From Petunia secreta (lineage: Eukaryota > Streptophyta > Magnoliopsida > Solanales > Solanaceae), in NCBI GenBank assembly GCA_029990175.1, contig JARKIP010000042.1, positions 930,001 to 994,000 on the forward strand: DNA of 64,000 nucleotides. Reading direction: 5' to 3'. The translations under genes were made by a program, and so were the position numbers. The notes below the pieces were generated by a model. It did no database searches. It was not told the DNA's origin and was given only the letters and a program-made list of their open reading frames with translations. Positions 45,160 to 58,300 of this stretch are shown here, in pieces. Position 1 is the first letter of the stretch. Each line of letters starts with the position of its first letter.

Positions 45160-46021
45160 CTATAGTCAGAGCAAACAGAAGACGCCAATAGCGAAAAGGA
45201 TAAGATAAAACTATTGTGCATTAAAAAACTACCGCTAAAATGTCAACAATCAATCGCTTTCTGCCTAACCTTTTATTCTGATCCTAGACCTCAACGCCAA
45301 TAGCTATTGCATTAAGATGGAAAGAAGTACAGATGTAACAATGTTTTTTTTCTTGGCTGTACATGTTGAAAACTGTGAACCCCATTAAGTTGCGCAACAA
45401 AGGTCTCTAAACTGAAATAAAACTTAAATCATGTCATGGGATTATTAGATCAGTATATGAATAAGAAAGTGCAAGTGCTTAGCGAAAACCCGTTACAATG
45501 CCATGTAAACTAGATATATATGTGCCAAATAAAAATGAGGGAAAATATTTAAATTTACTCTTTGAACAATGTGAAATTCACTAGATTTGCTTTATCTTAG
45601 TAGTTTGAGTAAATATACGTTATCATCATAAAATTGAGTCGAATTTATCTTTATTCAGTAATATAAAAATCTGTTCCAACGCGCAAGCCTTTTATATAAG
45701 GAAAAAAAATAACAAATTTATCTTGAACTATGCAAAATGATACTCCTGAACTTGAAAGAAAAAGTTTGCTATGTACTCTCACGCCTTTAATCAAACCAGA
45801 TGGTAATCAAACAACTATTACTTGCACCACCAAATTTAATTCTAACATCCATTAGAACTCCATTAACACGTCTATATTAACGATCCTTTTCAAATCACCA
45901 ATTACAATCTCTACATCAACCTCTTCACCCTAATGCTTTCCCCCTTTTGTTTTTCTTTTTTCACACCTTTTTCCTAGGCATTACCACACTTGCTTTTACC
46001 TTGTACTCCTTTATTTTATTA
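45160..46021. other. Unassigned intergenic DNA
   Basis: AT-rich; I see no gene, RNA or bounded repeat in it. Confidence 0.5.
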
Positions 46022-46410
46022 TGTTAGTTATTTAGGTTATTAGATCATGGATCCCTATGTGGTCTGACCTAATCCAATACTTGACTCAAATTAAGTTCAG
46101 ATAAGTGAGAGTTACCACTCCCCCTACAACTACTTTTCACACTTAATGTGAGGAGTGGTGGGTCCCTCTCACTTCTTTAGATAAAAAGGAGAAAACTGAA
46201 TGAAAACCACTTCTTCTTTAAATAGAGAAAATACCTCTCTAAATTTTCTCCCAAAAGAAACACATAGAGAAACACTTAGTTTGTGAAATATAACTTCGTT
46301 TCCTCGTGATTTGAAGTCTGACTTGGCCCAAACATCAAACAATCTTCCGTTGCGTTGATTACGTTGACAAGTACGCAAAGTTGTTTCTGTTACGGCTTTA
46401 TTTTCTAACA
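46022..46410 (+). repeat. 5' LTR of the second copia element
   Basis: Defined by TGTTAG/CTAACA inverted ends and the adjacent PBS. A possible TATA box, TTAGATAAAAAGG, is at about 46178. The partner LTR is not in the window, so the limits rest on one copy. Confidence 0.7.
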
Positions 46411-46411
46411 A

Positions 46412-46425
46412 TTGGTATTAAAGCC
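46412..46425 (+). other. Primer-binding site, diverged
   Basis: TTGGTATTAAAGCC differs from the usual TTGGTATCAGAGCC at two positions, one of them a C to T change. Confidence 0.7.
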
Positions 46426-47164
46426 TGCGTTGATTGTCCTAGTCGTTGGTTGCTTCCATGAAAAATACTATGTTAGTAGAACCCTAGATAAATTAATTTT
46501 GTTAATTAATTTTGATTTTTTAATTAAGATCGAGAAGTGTTTATTATGTACTGTTCGCTAACAGATTGTTTTCATAACTGAAGAGTAAAATATGTGGCAG
46601 TAAGTTTAAATGATCACATGAAACTAAAGAAGGCAAAGTTCGGATTTGGGTCCTTGACATTGATATTTATGCTACAGTGCAAAAGATCACTTCTTTTTCG
46701 TTTGAAGTTATTACTATTATTCTAGTTGATTGATATTGTATCAAAGACTAAAAGAATGGACCCCACTGTAAATTCCTCTCATTAGTGACGTGAGTGAGAA
46801 TTCCACTTTTCAATCTCTCACGTCAACCTAAGTATTTTTTGACTTAATGTTTTCAAAAGTCATTTTTTTTAAAGTGAATGTTTTGTACAGTTCTGCTGAA
46901 TATGAAAGTACATTAAAGTACAATCTTTAATAGTTGAAAGATTACCTTCATATTACTTTATTGACGTTCAGAATTATACTTTTAACTTTTAGAGTTAAAC
47001 TGACTATCACAACTTCTGGATGATTATATTGAATTATTATTTTTTGTTACTTTGTATTATCACTGCCATAATATACATTGAAGAGGAGTGATTTATACTC
47101 ATCAAACTAACTCTTAAATGAAAGGATTTTAACAAATATTAATTCTTAACTTGTAATTCAGCCC

Positions 47165-47704
47165 TTGTTCTCTAATTTTTCTAAAGAAAGTTTAGTCCTA
47201 ATTTCTGTATTAAAAAACTCTTCTACAAGCTGTGATATATGTGGTCACATTGAATGGTATGTCCATTCTTATTGTTTCATTGTTCTTATTTCAGATATAG
47301 TTGAGCAGGAACAAGCTCGACATATTTCAAGTTGGAGTCCTGTTGTAAATCGAGCAAGGAGACAACGTAGAAGAATACATCGCCGTATGACATATTCCCG
47401 AGGAGGTGAAGTCATAAGGAATGATGTCCCAGGGCGATACAAAACTGCTAAGAAACTGCTTAGGGCTTCATTGGCTGAATAAATTAAACTTTTCCGATTT
47501 ACACAAGATGCACTAGCTAATGCTATAAACGAAATTGAAATTTCGGATTGGGAGGCTTTAGCAATTTTAGTAGATTCCCTTGGAGAATCTTTGGGTAGTA
47601 TTTTAAATGATATTTATCTCAATATTTGGCCAAGTAAATCTTTTTTGGTGTATGTTCAAATATTTGAAGCCGAGTGGGAGAATCGTCTCTTTAAATACTT
47701 GTAA
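47165..47704 (+). pseudogene. Unrecognised ORF remnant in the copia leader
   Basis: A frame of 105 codons is followed, after a single TAA (47480-47482), by a further 70+ codons in the same frame to the TAG/TAA region near 47702. The first part is very basic (NRARRQRRRIHRRM), the second acidic/hydrophobic (DWEALAILVDSLGESLGSI, FEAEWENRLFKYL). The stretch STSCDICGHIEWYVHSYC could bind zinc. It fits no copia domain I know and lies where a copia leader is normally noncoding. I do not recognise the family; a captured or nested coding fragment is the simplest explanation. Confidence 0.4.
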
Positions 47705-48025
47705 TTTATTTTTATTAATGAAATAACAATATTTATTTGCAAGATTACATATCATTTTATTATTTTTTTATTTTTATGTGTGATACTTAAAATAAGAATG
47801 ACATGAAATTGAAAATCTTGACGTAATACACACTATGAGAAATAATTTTATGAAATATTAGTTGAACATTTAGCTGTAGATGATGAATGGAAACATAGTA
47901 ATCTTTCGATTCAATACTAAGTATAAAATTAATATTTTATATAATTGATTTGCCTAAGTGTGTATATCACATACGAGAATGATGAGTAATAAATATACTT
48001 GTATTATTGTTTCATTTAACAGACT

Positions 48026-51000
48026 ATGGCATCAAAAACTATCATTACTGACTTAAACAAAGGTGACAAACTGAACATCGAAAATTATGATATTTGGAGC
48101 CGTAAGATGTGGTATGTGCTGGAAGAGCAAGATGCTCTAGAAGCCATTAACTATGCCATGGATTTTCCAAAGGAGGGTAACACTACCCAACATAGGAGAG
48201 ATCTTGAGGCTTACAATTCTTGGAAAAAAAAGATGCTGCTGCTTGTGGAATTATTGTAAGCACAGTTGTCGATGATTTCATTCATAAATGTGAACAATTC
48301 CCTACTGCTCATACCATATGGGCACATTTGAGAGAAACATATGGGGGTACTACTGTGACCCGCCTTAGATTACTGACTATCAAATTTGACACTTACAAGA
48401 AGCGTCATGACTACAATGTCAAATAACACCTTAGGGTGATGTCAAACATGATAGCTCAACTCAAAAGTGCTGGTCATATTCTCTCTGATGAGCAGCAGGT
48501 TCAGGTAGTGATCCAGTCTCTTCCTAATAATTGGGAACATCTGAAGTAAACTTGACCCACAGTGACAACATCAAAACTTTTGCTGATGTTGCCCACCATG
48601 TAGAGCTTGAAGATGAGCGGCTTGGTGCTGCGAAAGCTATACCCAGTGCCTATGTGGCAGAATCAAGTGGTAAAAAGGCTTCAGGATTCAAGCGCAAAAA
48701 TATCTGGAAGAAAGGCGGAAAGGACAAGGAGACTGGTGAGGGACCCTCAAAGAAAAGAAACAAACCAAACTCCAAGAAAGGAAAGCGGTTCTTTAAGAAG
48801 AAAGACAAGAGCAAGATGAAATGCTACAACTGCCAAGTGCCGGGATACTTTTCCCGTGAGCCAAAAAAGGTAGCATTTAAAAATGCATCTCTAAGTGCTA
48901 CATTTGTTTCTAGCACAGTTTTATTAACTGAATCTTATTCTTTCTGGATTGTAGACTCAGGGGCCACCGACCATGTGACCCATGATCGAGAAGCGTTTGT
49001 GGAGTACCGTCGAGTTCCATCTGGATCAAGGTGGATATATGTAGGAAATAATTCGAAGGTTGAAGTCAAAGTTCTTGGCACTTGCAGGATTGACTTGCGT
49101 GGTGGCCGTACTTTGATGTTGCATGACGTCCTATATGCTCCAGAAATTCGACGGAACTTAATATCTGTGTCTGTTTTTCTTAATTTAGGTTTCTGTTTGA
49201 ACTTTAGTTATAATATTCTGAGAATCACTCCAGACAATGTCTTTTATGGTTCTGGACATCTTTATGATGGTTTCTTTGTGTTAAGTTGTAATCCTTCTAC
49301 TTATGACTATTATGTGGACCGTTGTGTTATGACATGTTTTTCTAATAATAGAGATGTAGATATTATTACATGGCATGCTAGATTAAGTCACATTGGGCAA
49401 GATCGAATGAATAGATTGGCTAAGGAAGGACAGTTGAGTTCCTTCTCAAAAATTGAAATGCCAACTTGTGAAAAATGTCTTGCCGGAAAGATTACACGTA
49501 AATCTTTTGGGAAGGCTAAGAGAGCTAACTTCCCATTGCAATTAATCCATTCAGATATTTGTGTTCCAATGAATTTGAAGGCAAGATCTGGTGCCTTGTG
49601 TTTCATTATGTTTGTTGATGATTTTACGCGTTTTGATTATGTTTATTTGATTTCTCATAAATCCGAAGCACTTGAGTGCTTCAAACGATACATGAATAAA
49701 GTTGAGAATCAATTAGACAGGAGTTTAAAAACTCTAAGAACTGATAGAGGGCGTGAATATCTATCAAGACAATTTAACGAATTATGTAGTGAAAAAGGCA
49801 TCACCAGACAATTAACTATTCCTTATACACCTCAGCAAAATAGTGTAGTAGAAAGGAGGAATAGAACTCTATTGGACATGACAAGGTCCATGATGGCGCA
49901 AGCTAATATACCTCTATCTTTTTGGGGAGATGCGTTATTAACTGCGGCCTATATATTGAATAAAGTGCCTTCTAAGTCAATTCCTTCCACTCTTTATGAG
50001 CTATGGACCGGCCAGAAACCAAACTTGGATCATTTATGACCTTGGGGTTGTGCTGTATTTATTAGAGATTCTTTTAACAAGTTTGGTAAACTGGGTCTAA
50101 AAGGCAAGAAATGCATCTTTATAAGATACTCAGAACACTTTAAAGGGTACGTGTTCATAGGTGAATTGGAGGATGGAAGTGTTACTGAAATTGAATAACG
50201 AGATGTCACATTTTTGGAAAATAATTTTCCTAAGAAAGGTGAAGTAAAGGATGGAGAGCCGCTTTACGAAATATTGAACTCGGATGGTCAACAAGTGTCT
50301 TCTGACACATTTGATGATCTAATGGATCAAGAGTATGGTGATGATCCGAGTGGGAGCTTTTCAATACAAGATCCTTCTTGTGAATCTGAGTCTCAACTAA
50401 GAAAGAGTACCAGGAAAGGTGTACCTAAACGTACTTATGACATTGAGGATTACGTTTTCCTGGTATCGACATCGGAAGTTAATGAACCAAATTCCATTAC
50501 CGAGGCTTTATCGATCCCTGAAAAGGATGAGTGGGTAAAAGTAATGAAAGAAGAGTTTGAGTCCATGAGAACCAACAAAGTCTGGGACTTAATTGATCTT
50601 CTGCCTGAGCATAAAGTAATTAAGAACAAATAGGTTCTGAAAATTAAACATAAAGCGGATGGATCAATTGAATAATATAAGGCACGACTGGTAGCAAAAG
50701 GCTTTACTCAGCAAGCAGGAATTGATTATGAGGATACTTTTTAGCCAGCTGTGAAGGTTACCTCAATTTGCTTACTTTTAGCTATTGTTGCGCGTTTGAA
50801 TCTATAATTACACCAAATGGATGTAAAAACAGATTTTCTGAATAGAGAACTCAACGAGGAGATCTACCTGTAGGTTTCATTGTTAAGGGCCAAGAAAATA
50901 AGGTCTGTAAATTGAAAAGATCTATTTATGGTCTAAAGCAGTCTTCAAGGCAATGGTACTTGAGATTTCATAAAGAAATGATCTTATATGATTTTACTAT

Positions 51001-51452
51001 GTTTGATTAAGACCATTGCATTTATGTTAAAAGGTCTAATGATATGTTTGTAATTCTTTCTCTTTACGTGGATGATATATTGATGGCTGGAAATAATTTA
51101 AACTATCTAAAGATTATCAAGTCATGGCTTTCAAGGTCGTTTGACATGAAAGATATGGGTGAAACAGACTATATCCTTGGAGTTAAGATCCAAAGAAACC
51201 GTTCCAAGAAGTTATTGAGTCTGTCTCAAGAAACATATATAAAGAACATTCTAGAATGTTTTCGAATGAGTGAATGCAAAACCATGGATACTCCTGTAGC
51301 GAAAGGTGAAGCTTTATGCCTTGAAATGTATCCACAGACTCAAAGAGAAAAGGAAGAATGTCTCGAGTTCCATAGTCAAGTGCTATCGGGAGCTTGATGT
51401 GCGCTATGTTGTGTACTCGCCCTGATATTTGTTATGCAGTAGGTCTAGTTAG
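48026..51452 (+). pseudogene. Copia gag-pol, interrupted
   Basis: Gag begins at 48026 (NKGDKLNIENYDIWSRKM) and changes frame at an A-run near 48225 and again near 48540. The zinc knuckle near 48820 (CYNCQVPGYFSREP) lacks the His and last Cys. Protease: WIVDSGATDHV. Gag-pre-integrase: WHARLSHIGQDRMNRLAKEG with CEKCLAGK. Integrase: VDDFTRFDYVY, TDRGREY, YTPQQNSVVERRNRTLL. RT: VNEPNSITEAL, KARLVAKGFTQQAGIDYED, and SLYVDDILMAGNN near 51065 (the YVDD site). Stops occur at about 50037, 50195, 50631, 50672, 50743 and 50804, so the polyprotein cannot be made. Confidence 0.85.
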
Positions 51453-54400
51453 TGTCGCACCCCGTTTTCCGAGATCGAATTGAGTTGAAAAGGTCAGGTT
51501 TGATGAGATGACTCGTTTGAGTCAATTTTGGAGTCGCCACCTAATAAATTTTTATAACTGGTGTATCAGGTCTCCTAAAATTTCTAAGTTTCTAAAATGA
51601 ACTCCGGGTAGGTCTTACTAACAAAGATTCTAAGATAAGAAGCCCTTATGACTTGGGAAGAAGGTATTAGGCACTTCCCGAGTCTCACTAAAAGTGATTC
51701 CCGATCGAGTTTAAAATTTTGGGATATTGACTAAGCATGTAAGCAAGCTTTCTAAAGGGGATTTTAAATGGTTCTCAAGGTTAAATACGAACACAAATTG
51801 TAATAATGGCTAGGAATATAAATTGGATTTAAACAATTCAAATTAATAAAAATAGGGCCAGAAATATGAGGCAAGCACTAAACAAAATATGCTGCGCAAA
51901 TGAAAATAAACAAACTATTCCAACGTATATTAACATTCTGAACCTTACGTTCCCGGTCCAAGCCCACTAACTAATTTCAAATATAGTCCCACAGATGCAA
52001 TATCTTGACTTTAGCGAGACTAAAAGCGTAGCAACGTCTATTATTCAAGGTGTTACCACAAATAAATGAATGTTATGACAAAACCAATAACGTAAAAAAT
52101 ATTTTTTGACAAAATTTTCCAAAAATACACAATAACTTAAACGGAAGGGACAAAATAGAGGTTATTGTGTATAAGGGATATTGGTTATCTTTCAAAGGCG
52201 TTTTGACATTAATTGTCAAGCATCATTTCATACAAAACTGTTACTTTTGGGGTCGAGTAAGAAAAAAGATATATACGTATATAAATAGGAAGGTTTTGAT
52301 CAAAAAGATGAACACACAAAGTAGGTTGAATGCATATAAATGCACGCGCACATAAGTGTATATTGACAATATAGTTGAGTTTTTCCCTTTTAAAAAAATG
52401 ACTTCATGCGATACATGTTAGGTGATTTAAGTGGTTTGTAATTTATAAAGAAAGATGTACATATGTATATAGATGTATTTAAATTGTATAGCTTGACCCC
52501 GAAAGCATATACCTTATTCCTTATACATTATTAATGAGTGTAAAGGAAGTATATTAGCTCTTCTTTAAAAAGGAATAGGTTTTAAATTTTGAAAGAAAAT
52601 TTGCCTGAACTAAAAATTGGCCCGTGCCCAGTTTTCTGCAGAAATAAGTATCAGTTGAGATAAAATTATGAAAAATAACCTTTGTTAAAACAGCTTTGCA
52701 AAAATAGTCATCTGCTTCAAAAAATTCAGTTATTTCTGAAAGAAATATATTTACTGCCCAGATACCACATTTTGTAGAAATGAACCTCAATTGATGCTGT
52801 GTTGCAAAAATAGCCTCTGTTTAAATAAAAAATCAAAAATTCCACCCCTATTTAGCGACATAAGCCCTGCTCAACAAAAACAGAATCTAACAACAAAACA
52901 CCAACTCAAACATTGCTTCTAAATACCATTTTCCAGATTTAATACTTTGTACGGACAACCCAGATTACAACTTCGGCCATAAAATAAGAAAAAGGTAGAG
53001 AGGGGTCCCTGCATAACCCAAAAATAGAGCAGCTCACTTCTGCGCTTTTCATACATATTCACAACGAATTTTCGCAAGTATAACTTACAAATCTACCATA
53101 TTACTTACGTGGATAATGTACAGTTTTAAATATACTCAAATACAATTAATACATATATATAACGAATTAGAAAGGTTGAATAGAAAGGATTAGAATGTGT
53201 CCTTCATACACATATAAATACATGGGATTTAATCCTTAAAGATGTGGCTCTGGAGTCTTCTTCCTGCACGAAAACTCATTAACACGGCTTGTCTCTTGTC
53301 TTTTAGAAGGCAAGACTCCTATACCTTGTGATAAAAACTTGGTATAGTCTTATAAACTATCCAGAGGTCCTGCAAAGAGAGGTTATGAGTGGCCAAAGTA
53401 GGGCCTAGACAAGCATACAAACATGCTCCTACCACACAGATTATACCATCAATATTATCAACAAGATTCAAAAGTGTTCTACCTTTTATAGTTGTTTTGA
53501 ACAGGTAATCAGAAGTAACAGAATAGCCAGCCAACAGTAACCAAAATCTTCTAACAAGTTGTGCAGAATTTTTCAGCTTTCAATAGTAAAAATAAGAAAG
53601 AAAGAAGATGGAGTTTTCTATGCCCAGAATATCAAAGAGGGGAAGAAACTCTGTTTTCAGCGTGCCTTTTCTAAAGGCTTGAGGACTGTTTATATAGTAG
53701 TAAGGGGTCGTTTGGTTTGATGGACTAGCTATACAGGGATTGTAATACAGGGATTAATAATACAGGGATTAATATTACAGGGATTAATAATACGGGGATT
53801 AAATTTATCCAGTGTTTGGTTCATTGGAGATAAAAGTTATCATTTAATATATTTGATTTATTTTTAAACTAAAAAATAATTGAATTTACAATTATATCCT
53901 TTGATGATTGACTTTTATTAGCTTCTAGGGAAATGGGAAGGATATTGTTGTCATTTTGTTACTTTATCCATGTATAACTAATACATGTATTAGTTATACC
54001 ACCTTGGTGGAGGGACAAAATAATACACCAATTGGTGTATTATTTAATGCATGTATTAGTTATACCTCTTACAAAATACCAACCAAACAAGAGATTAAAT
54101 TTAATACATGGATTAATATACCCAATACAACAAATAAGAGTGTAGAGGTTTAAGGTTTTAATTGCCTAAGGAAAAGAAGGAATACTCTGTCAATCAAATA
54201 AAATCAAAGGAAATTCTATTATCCTTTAAAAATTTCAAAAATTAAAATAAATAAGAAAGATGTTTTCTTTAAATACTTTTAACCAGTTTCAAAAAATAAA
54301 AAAAATTTTCCTTTTTTATCCAAGCTTCCAAAATCATAGAGCTAAAATTATCAATTTTTCTGTTGAATTAGACCCCCTTACGAATATATCCCAATCTATC

Positions 54401-56018
54401 CCTATTTTAACCTATAAAATCAGCATATTGCATATATATTTTCAAGAGCAATTCTGGGGCTTTGAGAAGGTATTTTCTTTATTCAATTCAACCAAATCAA
54501 AAGAAAAAGAAAGGAAACACAGTGTTCACACCCATATATACAGCTTGAAATTAAAGAAGGCAACTTGTACTATTATATAGCCAGTCATGTATTTAGATAT
54601 ATTATATACCAATCAAAGAGAGATTTTTGGTTCAAAAGTTTAAGGAGACGAATGTATTCAGCATATACAACTTCAAAGTTTGAAACTTGAATCAAAATAT
54701 ATCCTTTTTACTAATTTAAATTAACATCTAATAAAACATGCTCGCATAGGCATATTCCCTTTGGAGTTTAAACACACCAGGGATTAATTTTAAAGCAAAT
54801 ATATACAGCTTCATCTCAAATAGCACACTTAAGCATAAGTTAAAAACTAGTCCTATAGCTTAGCTTATTAATCACATTATAATAGACATTGAGTCCTCAT
54901 TAATTTTAAACGATGAATGAAAGATGAAGCCATTACTCAAATGTATATCACTGCACGGGCTTATACACATTACAAAACTAACTAAAAAAAATGCAGTAAG
55001 AAGGAACATACCCGAATTGAGTGAAAAACAGTCGGGCCGGATCGGGGAATAGGGAGTCGGGTCGGGCCGTCCTCGATCTGCCCATTTCGACTTGATTTGA
55101 TTCTAAATTTTAAATCTTTTCCTTATTTGCTCGTAATCATTGATGATTTTCTTGATTCTTGCCATGATTTGTCCGGATTATCATGATATGCTCGATTTCT
55201 TCTTGTTTTCCTTCGTCAAAACAAGACAGCGAGATAGAGAGAGAACATCACGATTGGTGGTATGATTAGTAGAGAAATGGGGGGTGCCGCGGTGGAGTTT
55301 GGGCAGGGAATGTATTTGGATGGGTTTAGGGTGAGGGGGAGAGAGGGAAAGGGGAATAGCGGTTGTAAAGGGGAAGAGGAAAGGGGAAATGTCTTTTTAG
55401 AGTTTGTATTGTAAGGGGGTGTGTTTGGTTTAAAGGAAGAAAATAAGAAAAGGTGATATGGGGGCTGATGTGTATGGGTTATTGGTTGAGGAGGTGCCAC
55501 GCGGGCCGTCGTGGCTGATGTGTATGCGCGTGAGTCCCAGATAGTATGATGTGTATATGTAGCATATATTATAGGGTGTATATTAATGTATATCTAGTGT
55601 ATATGTAGGTATAATTGGCCAATAATTATCTTAAAAATACTAATAAATAAGGAAAAAATTAATAAAATATGGGGATTAATATTATAGACTTAGGAAAAAA
55701 TAATAACTAACTCAAAATAATTATAAATAAATTTAGGTGGCATAAAATCAATGTAAATAATTGTAAAATAGATATTCAAGTGTATAAATCGCATAAATAG
55801 TTAAAAAATCATGCAAGTGTTTTGAAAATGACTTAACTGACGTAGTTATATAATATAATCACATTGAGATGCACATGTATATAGATAGGTTGTTGGTGAT
55901 AAAACAATATAGATAAATGTGTGATAATTGACGCAATTTGTCTAAAAATTAAAATTGCATTTTTTAATATTTTGTATGATAAAATTGTAAATAGGAGAGA
56001 CAAAATTGGGTGTCAACA
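51453..56018 (-). repeat. 3' LTR of the gypsy element (4,566 bp)
   Basis: On the minus strand it begins TGTTGACACCCAATTTTGTC and ends GGGGTGCGACA. The start is fixed by the polypurine tract outside it and the end by the break in copia RT sequence. No coding sequence inside is convincing; a Pro-rich frame on minus at 55216-55500 shows no domain. It contains a MITE-like insertion. Confidence 0.8.
53704..54160. mobile_element. MITE-like insertion in the gypsy LTR
   Basis: The left end GGGGTCGTTTGGTTTGATGG and the right portion ACCAACCAAACAAG are inverted relatives. Inside are three to four copies of TACAGGGATTAATA and nested palindromes (ATACATGTAT with arms TAACTA/TAGTTA at about 53972-54000, and CACCAATTGGTG). 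No TSD was matched and the right end is uncertain. Confidence 0.45.
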
Positions 56019-56035
56019 GCTGCCCCTCTTTGTCC
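56019..56035 (-). other. Polypurine tract of the gypsy element
   Basis: On the minus strand GGACAAAGAGGGGCAGC immediately precedes the LTR start TGTTGAC. Confidence 0.8.
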
Positions 56036-56315
56036 GGAGATGATGAAAGAATCCTCGGGCAAAGATATTGACAGAGCGGCCAATTTTTTCGTGACCTTAG
56101 GAAGATGTACACAGAAATTATGTTTGATCGTGTGGGGTGCCAGATTGTAGTGTTGCTGCAATGCCAGATTGTATGTCCTGCGATAAAAGTGAGTTTTGAC
56201 GAATAATCTACATACGTAAATGCATAAATAGACTTTCTTGTCATTTTTGAGTGTCAACTGTCAATGTGTTGTGGTCGCTCGTTATGAGATATTTGCATAT
56301 TTGTCAGGAATCATA

Positions 56316-56560
56316 AGTGCCTCTCGTCAGGAGATATTTATCTGCTCGTCGGAAGCTGTTTGCCTGCTTGTCGGGAGCTACTTAGTGCCTCTCGTCAGGA
56401 GATATTGGTCTGCTCGTCGGGAGCTACTAAGTGCCTCTCATCGGGAATTATTGGTCTGCTCGTCAGGACCTACTAAGTGCCTCTAGTCAGGAGATATTTG
56501 TCTGCTCGTCAGGAGCTACTAAGTGTCTCTCGTCAGGAGATATTTGTCCGTTGTGCTGAG
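56316..56560. repeat. 46-bp tandem repeats in the gypsy 3' noncoding region
   Basis: AGTGCCTCTCGTCAGGAGATAT followed by TGTCTGCTCGTCGGGAGCTACTA recurs with starts near 56384, 56430, 56476 and 56522 (46 bp), preceded by a longer unit from about 56316. The two half-units CTCGTCAGGAG and CTCGTCGGGAG are themselves related. Confidence 0.85.
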
Positions 56561-57264
56561 CTGTATACCCTGCGTACAACGAGTAACGTGAAGTGATAAA
56601 TGTAGAGATATTACCCTGCCAGTAGGATTGCCTGAAATGTTGTCATGCTGATTGTCACATTGTTTGCCTTTTGGTGCCTGCTCTCAAAGAAAGATTTGTA
56701 AGTTGTGGGGGAGGAAGGTTTGATTTGTACATTCTTCGCCTGTCTCGCGCCTTCCTTTTGCGGTGTTTTCTTTTGTAAATGCCGAACCTTAGTCAAACTA
56801 CGGGGAATAAAAGAAAAAGAACAAGGAGAAAGTATGCATGTATTTAAAAGATGTTTTTAAAAAATGTGTTTTATTCCATCGAACCGCAGACCGCGTGGTG
56901 TAATACAAGCACAATACTGCAATTGTTGTTTTTCAGACCATACTAAAACAACCTTGGGGAATTTTGAGGTCAGGACCTCAAAATTTTGCCCCAGTTTCTG
57001 CACTTTGCCTTCTCCTAAAAGTTTTGAGGGAATCTCAAAATTTCTGCCCCAGTATTGATCTAAGTTTGTCCTTTTAAATTTTTTAGGGATCCTAAAAAAT
57101 TCTGCCCCAGTATCTACTTCGTGGGGAAATAAATTTTTTGTATTAATGCGACCGAACTTTGAGTAGGTTGCCTACGTATCCCATTTGGGGAATCAGGTTG
57201 TAACGTAGTTCCAGATTACATGAGATATTGCATAAAGAATAAAACTATTAGCTAGTGCAAGTTC
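56561..57264 (-). other. Gypsy 3' noncoding region
   Basis: No coding sequence. Near 56965-57110 the motif TTTTGAGG..CTCAAAATTTTGCCCCAGT appears about three times (CTCAAAATTTTGCCCCAG, CTCAAAATTTCTGCCCCAG, CTAAAAAATTCTGCCCCAG), a small degenerate repeat. Confidence 0.6.
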
Positions 57265-58300
57265 TCAGATGTAATATCTTTTGACAGCATCTTCGTTGAT
57301 CAGTTTCGGCCAAACTTCACCATCCATTTCTGCCGGTATCAGTGCCCCTCCAGTGAGAACTCGATGAATCATGTAAGGTCCTTGCCAGTTTGGTGCAAAA
57401 TTGTCCTTTGCTTCTTCCTGACTAGGGAATATCTTCTTCAGAACCAACTGTCCAGGTTCAAACGACCTTACACGGACCTTTTTGTTGAATGCTTTTGCCA
57501 TTCTTTGCTGATACAATTGTCCATGGCATATTGCGTTCATCCTTTTGTCGTCAATAAGTGCCAATTGTTCCACTCTCCTCTTAATCCATTCAGCGTCTTT
57601 CAGTTCTGCCTCTTGAATGACCCTTAGAGAGGGAATCTCCACTTCCGCTGGTATTACTGCTTCAGTGCCATAGACTAGAAGATAATGAGTAGCCCCCGTT
57701 GATGTTCTCGCAGTAGTGTGGTATCCCAATAAAACATAAGGAAGATTCTCGTGCCACTGTCTTGAATTGTCGGTCATCTTGTGCAGTATTTCCTTGATGT
57801 TCTTGTTAGATGCCTCAACTGCTCCATTCTTTTGAGGTCTATATGCGGTGGAATTGCGGTGCTTGATTTTGAAAGTATCACAGGTTGCTCTAATCGAATC
57901 ACTATTGAGATTGGACCCGTTATCGGTGATGATGAACTCACGAATGCCGAATTGACATATCATCTTGTCTCGGACAAAATCAGCCACTACTTTCTTCGTC
58001 ACTGACTTGTAGGATGCAGCTTCCACCCATTTGGTGAAGTAGTCAATGGCTACCAATATGAACCTATGTCCTTTTGACGCAGCAGGTTCAATTGGCCCTA
58101 TGACGTCCATTCCCCAAGCAGCGAATGACCAAGGTGATCCCATAACATTAAGCTCATTCGGGGGTACTCGAATCATGTCTCTGTGCACTTGGCATTGATG
58201 GCATGTACGTATTTTATATAATCATGCTCCATAGTTATCCAAAAGTATCCTGCCCTTAGTATCTTCTTCGCGAGCATAAAACCATTCATGTGCTGACCAC
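57265..58300 (-). pseudogene. Gypsy integrase
   Basis: The frame 58188-57265 contains the integrase core with Asp in WGMDVIGPIEPA, Asp in FIITDNGSN and Glu in NGAVEASNKNIKEIL, then a C-terminal domain (FEPGQLVLKK, NWQGPYMI). The N-terminal zinc-binding part (HVGTCGQHMNG ... residues of HHCC type) is encoded in a different frame ending at 58173, so a frameshift separates them. Confidence 0.85.

Larger units (their letters stand above)
46022..51452 (+). mobile_element. Copia-type LTR retrotransposon, cut by a gypsy element
   Basis: A 389-bp LTR with perfect TGTTAG...CTAACA ends (46022-46410) is followed by a PBS-like TTGGTATTAAAGCC and by gag and pol of copia order (gag, protease, integrase, RT). 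At 51453 the RT/RNase H region is interrupted by the end of a gypsy LTR, so the 3' part lies outside the window if it survives. Internal stops and shifts show an old copy. Confidence 0.85.

Noticed and set aside
55216..55500. Pro-rich minus-strand frame
   Set aside because: It lies in the gypsy LTR, is low complexity and has no domain or upstream context.
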